Source: Panorpa germanica (Eukaryota; Arthropoda; Insecta; Mecoptera; Panorpidae). From it: DNA of 64,000 bases. The position numbers were made by a program, and so were the translations under genes. The notes beneath the pieces are model-generated. The model was not told the origin of the DNA. It saw nothing but the letters and a program-made list of their open reading frames with translations, and ran no database searches. Position 1 is the stretch's first letter. Every line of letters starts with the position of its first letter. Below are positions 22,775 through 33,863 of the stretch, one piece after another. The DNA lies in contig OY783216.1 of assembly GCA_963678705.1 (NCBI GenBank), positions 7,812,001 through 7,876,000 on the forward strand, written 5' to 3'.

Positions 22775-23055
22775 GCCTAAAATCAAATCGATACAAAAAA
22801 GGCATGTTTTCGATAATGTTTTTTGACGACACAGTTAATATATAATTATTTCTATAATTACTACATGATAAAATAACATAACGTTAAAGAATACTTTGTG
22901 AAATTTTCATAAATAAATATCAAGAAATAAGCCATTGACAGCGAATCTCCGCAGACGTCACAATCTGAATTCGGATTTTCTGAAATCAAAAAACCAAAAT
23001 ATTTCTGACAGTTTTACACAAATCGATTTCAAATTTCAGTTGTACAATAATATAA
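22775..23055 (+). repeat. interspersed repeat family A, copy 2
   Basis: Carries the left half of the family (CGATAATGTTTTTTGACGAC, ATCAAGAAATAAGCCATTGA, CGCAGACGTCACAATCTG). It then jumps to the TTTCTGACAGTTTTACACAA block near the family's right end, so an internal portion of about 350 bp is deleted. Confidence 0.7.
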
Positions 23056-23992
23056 ATAAATTAAAAAAATTAAAAAAAAAACTTGGTACCTCATGATGTT
23101 ACTAGCGTCTTAATCCCGATTGCAGAACGCCGGGCTTGTTTAGAAACACAGAACAAAACCTAAGAACCTAGAAATATTTTAGAAGCCTGGAAAAGGTTAA
23201 ATATACCTTTATGAGATAATTAACACACAATACTAGCACCCTTGACTTTAGCGCAGGCGCCAGTGGGTTATAAATAAATTAGCAACATACCGTCTGCTTT
23301 AAAATCAACCCTTATTTCGCCCTTAAACGACTTACTGTCTTGGTGGCGCTAAAACTAATCTTTTGTCGCTGTTTTATCTTATTTGATTGACTCGGAAAAC
23401 AAAAGGTTCTGTTTGCTTGCATTTACTTTATTTTATTCACACATTTTAAAGTGTTTATTTATTTTGCATTTACAAATGTATATTTGTTTTTAATTAATAC
23501 GTAAAATGTGTGAAAGGACTTAAGTGATGGTGCTGCTGATGGCGGATGGTATTTGAACTAGATAAGTGGTTAATGTTAAACACAAATGCGAATAAGTGTG
23601 TTATGTGTATTTACTTTAAAGGTTTAATGCACAAATGAAGAAGTGTTATAGGATTCATTAATTAATTCGTATTAATTAATTTTTACTACAAACAGATTCG
23701 TTTGGAATTAATTAGGCTATGTCTCTTTATGAGACTTTAGTCCGCTACGATCACGTAAAGTTGTGGTGCCATTTTGAACATGAACATGCTTGCGATTATT
23801 AAACTTAACATCGTTCCTAGACCGCTAGTATAGAAGACCCGGGATCTGGAAATAAAACCATGTGTACATTAAACAAAAAAAGATAACGCTGAACACTTCA
23901 ACTTGAGACAAGATATGTGTATTTAAATATTATCTAATATAACATAATTATGAAACTCTTTAAGGAGGCCCTTTTAAGGATTAAAGTTTTTA

Positions 23993-24050
23993 TTATGCCT
24001 CAAGAATACAGGCAGATATTTGAAAGCAGCGAAAGTCTGAAAAACCTTAC
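23993..24050 (+). repeat. short repeat shared with 63.2 kb
   Basis: TATGCCTCAAGAATACAGGC followed by AGATATTTGAAAGCAG is paralleled at 63235-63275 (ATGCCTGAAGAATATAAGCA and GATATTTAAAAGCAGG). The copy at 63.2 kb directly abuts a family C element, so this is the flank of that insertion or a larger repeat that it joined. Confidence 0.5.
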
Positions 24051-25208
24051 TGATTTGATTTTGTGATTTTAAGTACTCGTCCATGCTCGTGTCTATAAGT
24101 TGTAAATTATGTATTGTAAAACGTTTATAAATAGATATATATTCCACCACTGGAAACCACTGGAAAATATGAAACGCATATCCGTGAATGCAGGTATAAA
24201 AATATTAACAGATAATAGAAATTTGATTTTTACCACGCTATATATTTCTAAATAATTGATATACTAATTAATGATTTATTTATAAACAAAGCTTGAACAT
24301 TTATCTGACTCCTAAAGTTGATATGGTTTAAATAGCTCAATCATGTGCAAAGTTATTAACGTTTTTATATTTGAAAACATGGAGTGCATGGAGTTGTAAA
24401 TCGATTGTCATTTTAGTACACTGTCGCCATCTATATCTAACTATATAACCATGAAGTAATGTTCCTTTTGAAAGTAGATGCACTTAAAGCAATATTAAAA
24501 AAAAGTTTTTGTATTTAGTGTTTTTAATAGCTATAAAGAATAAAATAAAACCCTTTCATGTTACATATGACTAGATTTTGTTTAAATTAAATATTACATG
24601 AATGCAAGGAAGCATTCTTTCCACATATTTCCATAGCCCTTACTGTTAGCCAATCTGAAGACGCATTTGAAATATTTATCACAACGACTTAGGTTGAAAA
24701 TTAACCTTTCAATAATCAATAATCAAACTGGGAGTTCGAAAATGACACCAGGAGTTGCAGTAAGTAAGCAAATTAAAAACTAAACTGTTGACACAATGTT
24801 ATATCTGTAATGTAGAAAATAACCCTTGGAATTAGCTAGTCGCAAGTTAGCAATTTTCAAACTTATACTGTTAGAGTATTTTTTACCTACCCTTTTTTAA
24901 ATTAGATATCTTGCTTTCAATTAAGCGAATGTATCAATTTTTGCTTTGTTTTCTGTTCCAAGAAAGTGACTAATAAATTTATATTCAAACAATAATAACT
25001 GAATATTTAATTACGTCGATAAACAATACCGATAAATAAAATTTATGTAAATTGCTTAATAAAAACTAATGAAGTACTAAAGAAAGTACACACACACACA
25101 TTGAAGGTTTAAAAAATAACGGAAAATAAAAGCTCACCTGGTAGGATCAACAATATGATGAAACAATTAATAATGCAGAATAATTTACAATAATAATTAC
25201 TCGTGAGT

Positions 25209-25230
25209 ATGTGTGTGTGTGTGTGTGTGA
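25209..25230. repeat. GT microsatellite
   Basis: About eleven GT units. Confidence 0.9.
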
Positions 25231-26835
25231 CTGTCGCCCATCTTCGTCAACGTTCGCCCACGAGGTCGTTACTGCATTTGGAATTGTTATAATAATTAAT
25301 AAAGCCATAAATAATTTGTATTTTGCAAGTGACAATATTCCGATAGTGTTTTCACTGATCATAGTAATTATGCCTTCTACCAGCTGCGTCCTCTATGTAT
25401 CTATAGTTTGTACATTGATTCTTTTGTTGCTGTGTGGAGCTATACGGGAATTTCTGCACCATTAATGAATTAAAATGACGCAACCGCAACACTAGAAGCA
25501 GTTGATAGCTAAGAAGCCAGCACTTCTAAAACTACAGCCTGTCTTTCGTCATTGAATCTCGTACATACTCGTGTTCGATTGCTGTCGAATGTGCGTGCAC
25601 TATCATTCTTCACTTGTTTTTAAAATAAAAGTTAGGTGATTATGTACCGTACAGACTGGTGCTACTTAATCATGCGACGTCCAATTGGAAAAAGTTGTAC
25701 AACACGTCCACATTAGTGCGACATGCAACTTAAAATATGTCAAACATAGTTTGACAAGGGTTTATTATTCAGGTCTATTTCATTTGTTCATATAAACACC
25801 ATTTTTAATTATTTTTATTTATTTACTAAACACAACTAAAAAAACGTCAACGTCAAAACGTCAACTGAGACCTTTTGTTCGAGATTACATTCAACACCGC
25901 AATTCTTTTAGAAGTTCTGCCGAAGAATTGAAACATTTTTGTTTCATAAAAATACTACCTAGAACTTTTAAAAATAGCATAAGTAAGAGATTTATTAGTG
26001 CCGAATGTTTATGTCGCACTAACTAATATAAAAAGTACAACACATTTAGTACACTCAAGTCTAAATAATGTCAACTTATGGTTAAAAAACGTTCATATGA
26101 TTAGAAGTTTGAGAATCATTGAAATAATCCAAGGATTTCTACGATGATGAATGTACAGTTTTTATGAATGATTTAAAGACATTAGATTTCACACATAAAT
26201 TGAATATTAGTCATTGTATTTATTATTTTATGGGATAATACCTGGTGATTAGTGTAGTAGGGTGTACGCCGTACTCCGCCCACGGTATCCTCTATCATGA
26301 GATGCTAATTGTGAGAACTGAGAGCCAATACTTGCAACATTTGTTTTATTGACTAAATGTTTGCATAATTTATCTAATCATATCTTTATCTAATATATTT
26401 ATCTCATAATTTTCTATCAATAAGTATTGATATGTTCTTGATGCGTATTGATGCAACATTTCATTCATGATAACTTCTGGTAAAACAAAATAATAATTTA
26501 AAATTAACTATCAAAAATTCTTATCGTTGTTAAAAACATTTCAATGTCATTTTGCCTGCGAACTCTTTTAGTTATAAATAACACAACATTTGTAATATTT
26601 GTTTAGTACCTTAACTAAGAAGGATTAATATTCCAGGCACTGGTTTATGACATCGTTTATAAAATAGAATATAGCATTATTACTAAATAACTACACTTTC
26701 CCTAGTTTATTTCATAAAGCATGTTCTGTTTGTTAGGTCTATCATTACCCTTAGATGCGCCTTAGTAGCGTTAGGGTTAGTTTCAATCGCACTAGAAATT
26801 AAACTAGTTAATAAAAATGTTTATAAAATTATAAG

Positions 26836-27082
26836 CCCAGTAAACAATTAGGAGAAGTGTCTTGTTTTGTGACGTTGCTATCACTATTGCACTTAAATTA
26901 AAATTCGCATCAACTTTATCTTCATTTGTATATCGACAGAGTGAGTGGTTTCGCCATTTGTAGCCTATAAAATAGACATTTCATCTCACAATCGTTTATA
27001 TTGTGAGAAACTGAACTGTAAATAAACTCTTTCATGACAAAAAAATCATACGTATCTTCATTATGATGGAAAATTGTTTACA
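26836..27082 (+). mobile_element. TIR family C MITE, copy B
   Basis: Starts CCCAGTAAACAATTAGG and ends GGAAAATTGTTTAC with the final CTGGG decayed. The interior (GCATCAACTTTATCTTCATT, TGTGAGAAACTGAACTGTAA, CATGACAAAAAAATCATACG) matches 62978-63231 almost throughout. About 247 bp, non-coding, with the ends expected of a Tc1/mariner-type MITE. Confidence 0.75.
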
Positions 27083-27698
27083 ATGCTGTGCATTTTTTGA
27101 TGTTATTATATATAAATTTTTCTAGTTATTAAAGGATTTACTTCTTCCTAAAGCTTCTGAATAAGATTATGTTCTATTGTATGATTTTGGCACAATAAGC
27201 GCTGCTCTCTACCCCAAGGGTTCATATTTGAAACCATTTTTTACATGATGAAAAAAGGAAATTGTTCCCTGCACAAAAACAGACCCTCAATTTGAAAATA
27301 TCCTGTATAACTAACTGACTCATCGTTTTAATGAGTTCAGAACTTCGTATAACGCGCCTTGCGTTGGAAAATCATAAATAAAGTAATAAATAATTAAACA
27401 CATACTAAATAACCATATATTTTTATAAGTAATCTCTTTAATCTCTCTCCAGCATCTCTCTCCTTAGCGTCGGTGGGTGTAACCACGTATCACACAACCT
27501 TAGAACCCAGGTGTACAAAACATGGAGACATTTCAAAATACATATGAATTCGCCTCATAAATAACATATCATTTCAAATTTATTATTCCTGTTGTGATTA
27601 ATCAAATTACTTTTACGAGTATTTTCAAATTTGCTGTATGTATAATTATTGCTACATAATATATTGCTATTTTTATTTAAACATATATACTTACCTCT

Positions 27699-27709
27699 CC
27701 TAAACTCTC
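27699..27709. repeat. target site duplication (right in element orientation)
   Basis: CCTAAACTCTC, identical to 28975-28985. The two copies flank the retroelement at 27710-28974. Confidence 0.75.
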
Positions 27710-28974
27710 CTTTTTTTTTTTTTTTTTAATAATATTTATTTTTAAGTGCATCAACTATTGGAAGTTATTAGCACTTTCAATCAATATTACATTTTTATAT
27801 ACATTTTTTTTCTTATAAAACATAACTTACACTATATATAATAATTACATTTCAATTATAAATTCTTATTTTTCTTTTCCGTTGCTCTAGTACTCTTTCT
27901 GTTTTCTTGTATTTCTTTTTCGCATTTTTCTTTGTTATGTCATTGTCTGATGTTTCTTTTTCCAATACCATGTTTGAATCCGAGCTATCATCCTCATTAT
28001 CTGACTCGGTAATTGTAGTTTCAGTTGTCGTGCTCTCATTCTTTTTCCTTTTATTTTCTATTCTTGGGCCTGGTAGTTTAAATATATCTTTTTTTTCGCC
28101 GATAATATTTACCGCTTCAGCTTCTTTCCTTGCACTATTTTTCCCTTTTTCATTAACCCAATTTGGGAAGTCATGTTCGTTGATAACTCCTGGTAATCTA
28201 TTTCCTATTGCTTCTATATTGTTTTCAGTTATTGTCTTGTTTCCTGTTATCGACGCATAGCTAAAAGTTGTCCTTTTTTCTGATGTTCTATTTTTAAAGT
28301 GTGTCGGACAATCCTGTCCTAAATGGTCCAGGCCGTCACATAGTCTGCATGTTTTCCTTTGGTTTGTATAACTTGCCCATACTTTTCGTCCCATCATACT
28401 AATGTATGATGGGATTTCTTTTTTTAGAATCATTTTTACGGCCCGTATCCCATTATACACCGGAAATGGCATCTCTTTACCCCAATTTTCTTTTCTTATG
28501 GTAACTATTTTTCCATATTCTTGGAGTGCATGTTGTATGGTTATGTCTTCCATTTCATATTCTATATCATGTAATTTTACTATCGTATACCTGTCAGCTC
28601 TTTCCAATATAACTTTGTATGCCTTGTCATCCGTTCCTATATATTCAATTTCTTCATATTTTTCTAGTAGTTCATCGATTGGATTGGTTTCTTTTAATTT
28701 CACTAGCATTTTATTTCCATTGACTTGGATGGCCAACACATCATCTACTTTTAGTTCTAACTTATTTCTTAGAAATAAATGCAATTCAGTGATTGCCATC
28801 TTATATTCAACATTAACAAATTCCACTCTCATTGTGTTTTTTCTGTTTTGTTCCATTCTATTGTCTTATTTCACTTCACTTTAAATTTAAACTATTTATT
28901 TTTGTTTATAAAATAAACAACGATCAATGATTTCATAGCAGTACTTTGCTTTACTGGTGGTCGAATCGAGACTC
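27710..28974 (-). mobile_element. ORF1-only non-LTR retroelement with poly(A) tail
   Basis: Reading on the minus strand, the element starts GAGTCTCGATTCGACCACC at 28974. It has a leader of about 120 bp, one complete ORF, a short 3' UTR and a run of 17 A (T27711-27727). It is bounded by an identical 11-bp duplication, CCTAAACTCTC (27699-27709 and 28975-28985). That structure is a complete insertion by target-primed reverse transcription, yet there is no room for an ORF2 with endonuclease and reverse transcriptase. It therefore resembles half-LINE (HAL1-type) elements that depend on another LINE. An alternative is an internally deleted LINE joined between ORF1 and its own 3' UTR. The LINE 3' ends at 16.1 and 30.1 kb do not obviously match its 3' UTR. 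Confidence 0.75.
27852..28856 (-). CDS. retroelement ORF1 (Gag-like) protein with one CCHC knuckle, 334 aa
   Basis: An uninterrupted frame from ATG 28856 to the stop at 27852. Residues 1 to about 165 are mixed alpha/beta with segments such as FVNVEYKMAITELHLFLRNK and YEMEDITIQHALQEYGKI, the spacing expected of an RNA-recognition-like fold in LINE ORF1 proteins. At about residues 178-191 lies CRLCDGLDHLGQDC, a perfect CX2CX4HX4C zinc knuckle for nucleic-acid binding. The C-terminal third is hydrophilic, with acidic serine/threonine stretches (ESDNEDDSSDSN) and a basic end (EQRKRKIRIYN). Expected role: binding the element RNA in a ribonucleoprotein. The intact frame suggests a young insertion or selection. 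The exact LINE clade is not recognised, and domestication cannot be excluded. Confidence 0.75.
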   Translation of the reverse strand: MEQNRKNTMRVEFVNVEYKMAITELHLFLRNKLELKVDDVLAIQVNGNKMLVKLKETNPIDELLEKYEEIEYIGTDDKAYKVILERADRYTIVKLHDIEYEMEDITIQHALQEYGKIVTIRKENWGKEMPFPVYNGIRAVKMILKKEIPSYISMMGRKVWASYTNQRKTCRLCDGLDHLGQDCPTHFKNRTSEKRTTFSYASITGNKTITENNIEAIGNRLPGVINEHDFPNWVNEKGKNSARKEAEAVNIIGEKKDIFKLPGPRIENKRKKNESTTTETTITESDNEDDSSDSNMVLEKETSDNDITKKNAKKKYKKTERVLEQRKRKIRIYN

Positions 28975-28985
28975 CCTAAACTCTC

Positions 28986-29109
28986 TTGCATCTCACGTTG
29001 TATTTTTCTCATCCATTCTTGTTGCTGTATCTCTCTTTCCTCAACTCCTTCTCCACTTTTCCTCCTTCCTCTCTTCTTCTCACTGCCTCTTCTACTGCCA
29101 TTTCATATC
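28986..29109 (-). other. possible exon interrupted by the ORF1-only element
   Basis: On the minus strand, a good 3' splice site (AATATTATATTACAG) is followed by a purine-rich segment. It encodes an E/K/R-rich peptide in one frame (YEMAVEEAVRRREE..., stop after SNKNG) and IQQQEWMRKIQREMQESLG in another. Past the insertion the sequence continues GAGAG|GTAAGTATAT, a strong donor at about 27694. Without the insert the two sides would make an exon of about 140 bp. It may equally be a decayed LINE or other repeat fragment; no single frame is open throughout. Confidence 0.3.
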
Positions 29110-30114
29110 TGTAATATAATATTTATTTAATATTTCTTGCCCTTACGATATCAAAATAAAAAAATATATATTGATAAACATTAGAGTAAAATCTTACTCT
29201 TAGGGACCATCCATTAAATACGTCACTCGTAAAGAGGAAAGTGTGTTTACAAAGATGTGAAAGTGGCGGAGGAAGGGTCAGAAGCTTCGTGATGTCGTAT
29301 ACTTATGTACTGTGAGTACTAACTATCCAAAAATTTGCGTGAGAACTAAAATCTACGTAATCTTTTTTAGAAAATATAACACAAACTTTTAACTAATCAA
29401 ATTTTGTATTAATTGAAATGTGTTATAACGAAATGTGTCAATAGTCGGAGTCTGTATCAGTGTGAGAGCACTCTATTAGTTTCACACTGGCAATTAAGTT
29501 ATAGATTCTTGAACGAGTGTACTAAATAATATATATACGAGTATTTACAAGTTCTTAGCACTTATGACAATCTGTAGAACAATGTGTGAAATTATAAATA
29601 TTATATTATATTGTTATTATTATTAGCGATAATATGTTATACGCCTTATCGTACTTTTATCCTCCTTTCATCCCCCCAGCATCACGCAATGTAAGTAACA
29701 GAACATTACACACACATACACACTCGTCTGTGTGTCAGTGTGTGTGTCCAACAATGAAATGCTTGCAAACGCGGTTCTTGTTCGCCTACTTGCTACAAAT
29801 TGTTATTCATATTTCATAATAATATCTATCCCATAAAGGTGAATTTATAATAATAGTAAACTAAAATTATGAGATCTGGAAAGATTGATTTCTTGGAATT
29901 TGCATAAAGTACGATACGAGTACGGTACGATATATCAGCAGCAGTGTTCGTTTAAGATTTACGAGTTTGTTACGCCAAGTGATTTGTCGTATGTTACTCA
30001 TAAGTTTGTAACGTAAAATGTGGCAATACTATGAATTATAATGCGCCTACATGTTACTAGCATCGTAAAATTCGCACCGAATCATTTGTATTTGTGTTAC
30101 TAGTAAGGACTTGG
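29110..30114. other. intergenic
   Basis: No gene seen. Contains an interrupted CA/TG dinucleotide inverted repeat at 29706-29748. Confidence 0.5.
29706..29748. repeat. CA/TG dinucleotide hairpin
   Basis: ACATTACACACACATACACA and then CTCGTCTGTGTGTCAGTGTG: a CA-rich block immediately followed by its TG-rich inverse, able to form a hairpin on a short loop. Confidence 0.7.
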
Positions 30115-30410
30115 GAGAGAGGGATACCAGATTACTTAAGAGAAATAGATACAAAAAACATGAGAAGGATTGCCAGATTCAGATTGGAAAACGAGGAGAA
30201 GGGAAACAAATACTGGGCAAATAGCAAAAAAGGATGTGCAGGGTGTGCGGAACGGAGATAGAAACATTGGAGCACATTAAGTTTTCATGTGAGAAAAAGG
30301 TAATAAGCGAAAAGAATATTGGGCAGTTATTAAAAGGAGGCAGTGACGATAAGAGGTGGATGGCGGAGATAAAGAAAAAGAACGAGGAAAGAGAAGAAAT
30401 GGCAGAGTAG
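30115..30410 (+). pseudogene. C-terminus of a LINE ORF2, frameshifted
   Basis: Frame 1 reads ERGIPDYLREIDTKNMRRIA and RFRLENEEKGNKYWANSKK. At the A run 30226-30231 the reading shifts, and the next frame gives MCRVCGTEIETLEHIKFSC and then an acidic/basic tail to the TAG at 30408-30410. CX2CX8HX4C is the C-terminal zinc-finger-like motif found at the end of many non-LTR ORF2 proteins, and the preceding R(I/F)ARFRL(E/G)NE(E/R) block is typical of arthropod LINEs. The simplest reading is a one-base change in the homopolymer plus 5' truncation. Not functional. Confidence 0.75.
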
Positions 30411-30596
30411 AAACAGGAGGCAGAGTAGCAGGAGGAGCGAAGCAATAGCAGTAGCAGTTTCTTTTGGAAGGTGTGAGAATGTTTAGATTTAATAAGGATC
30501 AAAATTGAAATAAGCACAATGACATGTAAATAAATGAGTTAAGGCACAAGAATGTAGTGCTAAATGGCAAAAACATTAAAAATAAAATAATAATAC
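30115..30596 (+). mobile_element. 5'-truncated LINE 3' end, copy 2
   Basis: The ORF2 end is followed by a 3' UTR of about 185 bp with TTGGAAGGTGTGAGAATGTT, TAAGCACAATGACATGT and AAAAACATTAAAAATAAAAT. It matches the minus-strand copy at 16080-16376. It ends in a simple A-rich (AAAATAAAATAATAATAC) tail rather than pure poly(A). Confidence 0.75.
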
Positions 30597-30949
30597 TACC
30601 AGTAGATCGCTATGACTGCAACCTAGGCTAAGCAATAATATTATACAGAGGTACAAGTTCTGAAGGACATGCAGACACGTGTCTGAGTGATTTACGCAGT
30701 TTTGGATAAGAAAACTTGTACTATATATTGATAAAGTTGACTAGAAGAACTTTAATATCCAATTATTTTTTAATAACTCCTTATATTTTAAGAAATATTA
30801 ACAATTAAAAAGTCATTTTGTCTTTATATTATTATTAAAGGGATCCAACGTTATAGAAAATTTCAGTGCAGACGATTTGTCATCTCTTTTATACAACAGA
30901 GACGTATACAAATATATGTGTGTGATACGTTATTTACTACTAACAGCTG

Positions 30950-31130
30950 CGTTGTGTATCCCATGAAATATTATATTACGAAGATTGCGAAAAAAAATCA
31001 ATCTTGATTACTTATTTCTTCTGTGACGTATTATGCATATCTAAAACATGCGGCAAAACTGAAATTCAAATTTGATATAGCAATAACTCCGTTAACTTTT
31101 GGATATAAAAAAAATAAAAACGCCAATTTA
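30950..31130 (-). repeat. interspersed repeat family D, diverged copy
   Basis: CATGCGGCAAAACTGAAATT and AGCAATAACTCCGTTAACTT match the reverse complement of the family member at 56485-56600 (AACGTTGACGGAGTTATAGC and TTTCAGTTTTGCCGCTTG), and more weakly 17640-17850. Confidence 0.5.
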
Positions 31131-33650
31131 CATTTATTAAAATTGATTTAAATGAAAAATTATAAAAACGACGCCACTTTTAATAGTTGCTTTTGTATCA
31201 TACTTTAAGTATTATAAAAAACCTACGCACACACTTGTTGCTTAACAAGTACATTTGTAAAGTGACTACCATTAAAAGCAACAACGGTTATCATCCATTA
31301 GCGGCATTGTCCAACACTATTAACGCCACGTGATCCGTACAACCCGACCCGACGCGACACGACCACACGACGGACGATTACAGCATCCGACAAATACTCC
31401 TAAGCATCTTTAAGATGAGTCCCGTTAAGTTCTTACAACTGACAATCATTAATCCTACAAACAGTGGATCTTTACTTGCTTCGCGTTGATTCTTTGGTGT
31501 CTTCGATGGTCGGCATCGTGGACATGATGAGATACTGTTTGTTTTTTTTCGGCTCCTGGGTTTGCGAAGACAACAACGCTCTGAAGAGAAGAGAATAATG
31601 GTCATGGGACATTGCTACATATCAGAGAAACGTATCATACATTACTTCGTGCATTACCAACGCCGGTTCTTCAGTGCGCCGAGTTACGCACTTGATTTGT
31701 GATCTGAATTACAATGACTTCTTAAGCAAGTGTCTATGACATTGACCGAAACTAAGAACATCATCTAAACTATGTACGTTGGTAAGCGCATATCTTAAGA
31801 ACGGCTTGACTGATTTGGCTAATTTCTTTCTTAAATGTTCGTAAAAGTCTAAATAAAGTTTTTAGTGAAAGGACCATTGGAAAAATTTGCCCGGAAAATT
31901 AGACAATTCTGGATAAACTGAAAGTGCCTTTTTCTGAAATTGTGAATTCAGCTAATAGTGACGAAAAATTGATTCAGCTGCTTATTTTTTACAACGTCAG
32001 TTCAGCTAGCAAATAAATAAATATGAAAATTGTGAAATATTGTGCACCATATCCATAAAATCCATAAAATAACTTGATACACGAGTATTTAAAAATGAAG
32101 AAGTGGTATTAATTGTGTCAAATAAAATAATAACTTTATTGTAGTTTAAACAGAGTGAAATATGTTTCCGCTGGAACCGGTAAAACACATTTTATTCACT
32201 GCGCGACGTTTATCTAAGCTGGCTAAGGCTTTAAGAGGTCTTCCACGATGTCAAAGGTCAAATATCAAACTGCTATGTCCGAGTAGTTGTCGTAGCTTGA
32301 ACAATTGACTAAACCGAGCACGTACAAACGCAGACTGAATGGTGAAGGAACAGAGATTCATTCACAGACTCTTGAGGAGATGCTGGAGATTAATAACATG
32401 AAGTAGAAATAAAGAACTAAGAAAGAAAGAAGGTGAAATTGAATCAGTAGCATTTATTGAATGGAAGTTGGAAGAAAGTAGAACTCCTGTTGAACACCAT
32501 CCGCTGTAATTTTCAGCGAAGTCACAACAATGTAGTATACACAAATTGTTAGAAATTAAGTCCTCTATCAAATTTTTACTAACTATTTTTAGAATAGGGC
32601 TCGTTGGTAAAAGGAAATTGCAAAAGAATCGTTTGTAGCCGTAATTTTTTCAAAATGAAGGGTTAAATCATCAAAATTTTGGCTGGTAAACAATATGTTC
32701 GGAATTAGGATGTTGAAATTAGTTAGATAAGTTTATTTATCGTCTTTTGTATCAATTTGCTGCATTTAGTTTTAATTCTGAATCTAGAAACAAGTCAAGA
32801 ACGTTTTAGCTTTTGTATATCTGTAGACAGTAAATAACAATTTAGAAAAATTGAATTTTAATAAAAATTGGAAGAACGTAAACTCACGTTAGGTCGAATA
32901 GTTTCTTAACTATTACTAATTATTTCATGATACGTCAACAACAACATTTGACCATTGAGTTCAAAGTTAATTAAAACTTATGTAGACCACACAACTGGTT
33001 CAGCTGTTTTGTGCATACATAATGTGTGGTATTGGTACGCTATGTTGATGCTCTTTATCGATTAGCTTTGATATTCTCACGAATCACAGGTCCGGGCCGG
33101 GTCCAGGTCCTTCGTATGTCGTGTCAAAGCTACTCGGAGTCGATGTTGATGTCGAGGGGTATTAGGTAACCTGCCTCCATTCATTAACCCTAATGTTGTC
33201 CGTCCGTCCACCGGTGTTCTTACACTATTAACTAGTTACTAGTAACGTATGGAGGACACCAGGCCGATCACACCATATGCCCAACAGAGCTTAAATTGAA
33301 CCATTTCTCATTGTATCGTAATAAGTAGCAGTTATTGTGGAACACCGACTATACTTTATGTCCACGGAAACATTTATTGCAAACAATTTAATAATTGATA
33401 GGCAAATATGTGTGTTACAAATCACACTACGTTTACACTACTTAAATACCCACAAAAGGATCATTTTATAAATAAATAAATAAATACAAGTCAACTTTGC
33501 GCCGAGCTCCGCGTTTCTTCTCACGCTGCATCCTACCACTTGTGACGCCAACTTTTTCAGTGGGGTATAATGTATTTATTATATTAATTGTGTGCCTTTC
33601 GACTTTACAATCTACAGTATTATATTTCCTAATACATTTCATTCTTATAA

Positions 33651-33863
33651 CGGTTTCACACCAGAGAGACAGTTTTGTTGTCAAAAAACAAAACAAAATC
33701 AGGTCTTGGTTTATTTTAAAACAGTTCTGCTTTTCGAAAACAGATAGAGATTGTCGTTTCGTTTACTAAAACAGCAATAAAAGACAAAAATGTTTTAAGA
33801 ACTGTCTCTTTGGTGTTTTTGTTCGTGTTTTATTGAACTGTCTCCCTGGTGTGAAACCGGCAT
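33651..33863. mobile_element. GGTTTCACACC MITE, copy 1 (short)
   Basis: Ends CGGTTTCACACCAGAGAGAC and, inverted, ATGCCGGTTTCACACCAGGG. Internal words AAAACAGTTCTGCTTTTCGA and TTTTTGTTCGTGTTTTATTG are shared with the copy at 58571-58936. The middle of the longer copies is missing. TA-rich flanks suit a TA target. It contributes part of the spurious frame 33497-33769. Confidence 0.85.

Larger units (their letters stand above)
22263..27709. other. gene-poor tract
   Basis: No gene supported. The 84-codon plus frame at 25211-25465 begins in a GT microsatellite. Its second half (from MPSTSCVLYV) could be read as a short hydrophobic peptide, but nothing else supports it. Repeat copies in this interval are listed separately. 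Confidence 0.45.
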
